Shown here: positions 4,902 to 5,993 of the stretch, in pieces
How positions within the stretch are numbered: the first letter of the stretch is position 1
How the letters are laid out: every line of letters begins with the position of its first letter
Assembly: GCA_035264365.1 (NCBI GenBank)
Contig: DATFQI010000390.1
Span: 1-5,993, forward strand
DNA length: 5,993 bases
Origin: DATFQI01 sp035264365
GTDB taxonomy: Bacteria > Actinomycetota > Thermoleophilia > Solirubrobacterales > Solirubrobacteraceae
Direction of reading: 5' to 3'
Program-made: the position numbers and the translations under genes
The notes under the pieces: model-generated
Databases searched by the model: none
What the model was told of the DNA's origin: nothing
Seen by the model: only the letters and a program-made list of their open reading frames with translations

Positions 4902-5993
4902 TCCCGCACGCCTGGCCGAGCTGGCCCGCGCGGACGGCCGGCTCGGGCTCGACACCGAGTTCATGCCGGAAGGGCGCTACCGCCCGCTGCTGTGCCTGGT
5001 GCAGATCGCGGCGGGCGGCGAGATCGCGGTGCTCGATCCGCTGGAGGGCTTCGACCCCGGGCCGCTGGCGGGCGTGCTCGCCGACACGGATGTGGAGATC
5101 ATCGTCCACGCCGGCCGGCAGGACGTCGCGATCCTGCGGCGCGAGTGGCAGACGGACTTCACCAACGTCTTCGACACGCAGATCGCCGCGGGCTTCGCCG
5201 GCTTCTCCGCGCAGGCGGGCTACAACGGCCTGCTGCACGACGTGCTCAAGGTGCGGCTGCCCAAGACGGCGAGCTTCACGCGCTGGGACGCGCGCCCGCT
5301 GACCGACGAGCAGCTGCGCTACGCGCGCGGCGACGTCGAGCACCTGCTCGCGCTGCGCGACGAGATCGCCGCCCGCCTGGAGGCCCGCGGCCGGCTGGAG
5401 TGGGCGCGCGAGGAGTGCCGGGCGATCGCCGAGGCCACGGACGAGCGCGATCCCGAGGAGGTCTGGCGGCGGCTGCCGCGCGTCAACGGGCTCGACGCGC
5501 GCGACCGCGCCGTGGCCCGCGAGCTCGCCGCCTGGCGCGAGCGCACCGCCGCCGAGGAGGACCGCCCGGTCGGCTCGGTCCTGCGCGACCCGACCGTCGT
5601 CGAGCTCGCCAAGCGCCAGCCCGGCGGCCGCCGCGAGCTCGCCCAGATCCGCGGCGTCAACCCCGACGTGGTGCGCCGCCGCGGCAACGCCGTGATCGAG
5701 GCGATCGCGCGCGGCCAGCAGGCAGAGCCGGTGCACCTGGACGAGAGCGACCGGATGCAGACGGAGTCCGTCGACGGCCCGGTGATCGCGCTCGCCGAGT
5801 CGCTCGTGCGCAGCCGCGCGCAGGAGGCCGGCCTCGCCTACGAGCTGATCGCCGCCCGCGCCGACCTCGCGCCGATCGTCGTCTCCGTCCGCCGCGGCGC
5901 TCCCGAGCCCGACGTGCGCACGCTGCGCGGGTGGCGCCGAGAGCTGGTGGGCGCCGAGCTGCTCGATCTGCTCGCCGGCCGCCGCACGCTGGC
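4888..5993 (+). CDS. rnd: Ribonuclease D (DEDDy 3'-5' exoribonuclease with HRDC domains), C-terminus cut off by window edge
   Basis: 368 codons are visible with no stop; family members are commonly around 370-400 residues, so little is missing. The DEDDy exonuclease domain occupies residues about 15-180. Exo I is L21-D22-T-E24-F, Exo II is VHAGRQD with D79, and Exo III is Y145-A-R-G-D149, so all four acidic residues and the tyrosine are present. Residues about 190-277 are an HRDC domain (VWRRLPRVNGLDARDRAVARELAAWRERTA...LRDPTVVELAKRQP). The remaining part (SLVRSRAQEAGLAYELIAARADL...GWRRELVGAELLDLLAG) resembles the second, diverged HRDC-like domain of RNase D. The enzyme trims 3' ends of tRNA precursors and other structured RNAs in the cytoplasm using two metal ions. 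The TTG start at 4888 (then ATSDPARLAELARADGRL) is the only canonical start that gives a full Exo I with a short lead-in, and it has a GGGAG seven nt upstream. It overlaps the acetyltransferase stop, suggesting coupled translation. Confidence 0.92.
   Translation, partial: MATSDPARLAELARADGRLGLDTEFMPEGRYRPLLCLVQIAAGGEIAVLDPLEGFDPGPLAGVLADTDVEIIVHAGRQDVAILRREWQTDFTNVFDTQIAAGFAGFSAQAGYNGLLHDVLKVRLPKTASFTRWDARPLTDEQLRYARGDVEHLLALRDEIAARLEARGRLEWAREECRAIAEATDERDPEEVWRRLPRVNGLDARDRAVARELAAWRERTAAEEDRPVGSVLRDPTVVELAKRQPGGRRELAQIRGVNPDVVRRRGNAVIEAIARGQQAEPVHLDESDRMQTESVDGPVIALAESLVRSRAQEAGLAYELIAARADLAPIVVSVRRGAPEPDVRTLRGWRRELVGAELLDLLAGRRTL

Noticed and set aside
4543..5736. Minus-strand open frame of about 397 codons opposite RNase D
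   Set aside because: It overlaps a complete DEDDy/HRDC coding frame and has the biased composition of an antisense shadow.

Overview
The window is uniformly very GC-rich. Its coding regions use almost only G/C-ending codons, and it carries six protein-coding genes packed closely together. The gene set is an EcsC-family protein, a YhaM-like OB/HD exoribonuclease, a 14-TM DHA2 exporter, a secreted YkuD L,D-transpeptidase with a VanW-type PG-binding domain, a tandem-GNAT acetyltransferase and RNase D with HRDC domains. Together with the base composition and apparent leaderless promoters, this suggests a high-GC actinobacterium, possibly of the Thermoleophilia/Solirubrobacterales type. That placement is inference from protein style, not a search result.

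Layout. Minus strand, read from the middle to the left edge: an EcsC-family gene (1355 to 720), then a YhaM-like 3'-5' exoribonuclease gene (689 running off position 1). Plus strand, read to the right: an EmrB/QacA-type MFS exporter (1399-2940), an exported L,D-transpeptidase (3011-4003), a two-domain GNAT acetyltransferase (annotated from GTG 4062 to 4901, N-terminus uncertain) and RNase D (TTG 4888, running off the right edge). The two strands diverge from a 43-bp intergenic region at 1356-1398. No non-coding stretch exceeds about 75 bp. I see no RNA genes, CRISPR arrays, insertion sequences, attachment sites, origins or convincing intrinsic terminators.

The most coherent signal outside the genes is in translation initiation. 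Four of the six genes have a TANNNT -10-like box ending 7 or 8 nt before the start codon and no usable Shine-Dalgarno sequence, which is the layout of leaderless transcription. RNase D is the contrast: it has a GGGAG Shine-Dalgarno inside the end of the GNAT gene and overlaps it by 14 bp, so it looks translationally coupled. The GNAT gene has neither signal, and coding-like sequence continues upstream of its first canonical start codon.

Functionally this is mostly a housekeeping and envelope neighbourhood: RNA 3'-end processing (YhaM-like and RNase D), cell-wall cross-linking, drug or solute export and small-molecule acetylation. I found nothing that amounts to a new multi-gene system. The points worth a second look are the initiation signals and the GNAT start.
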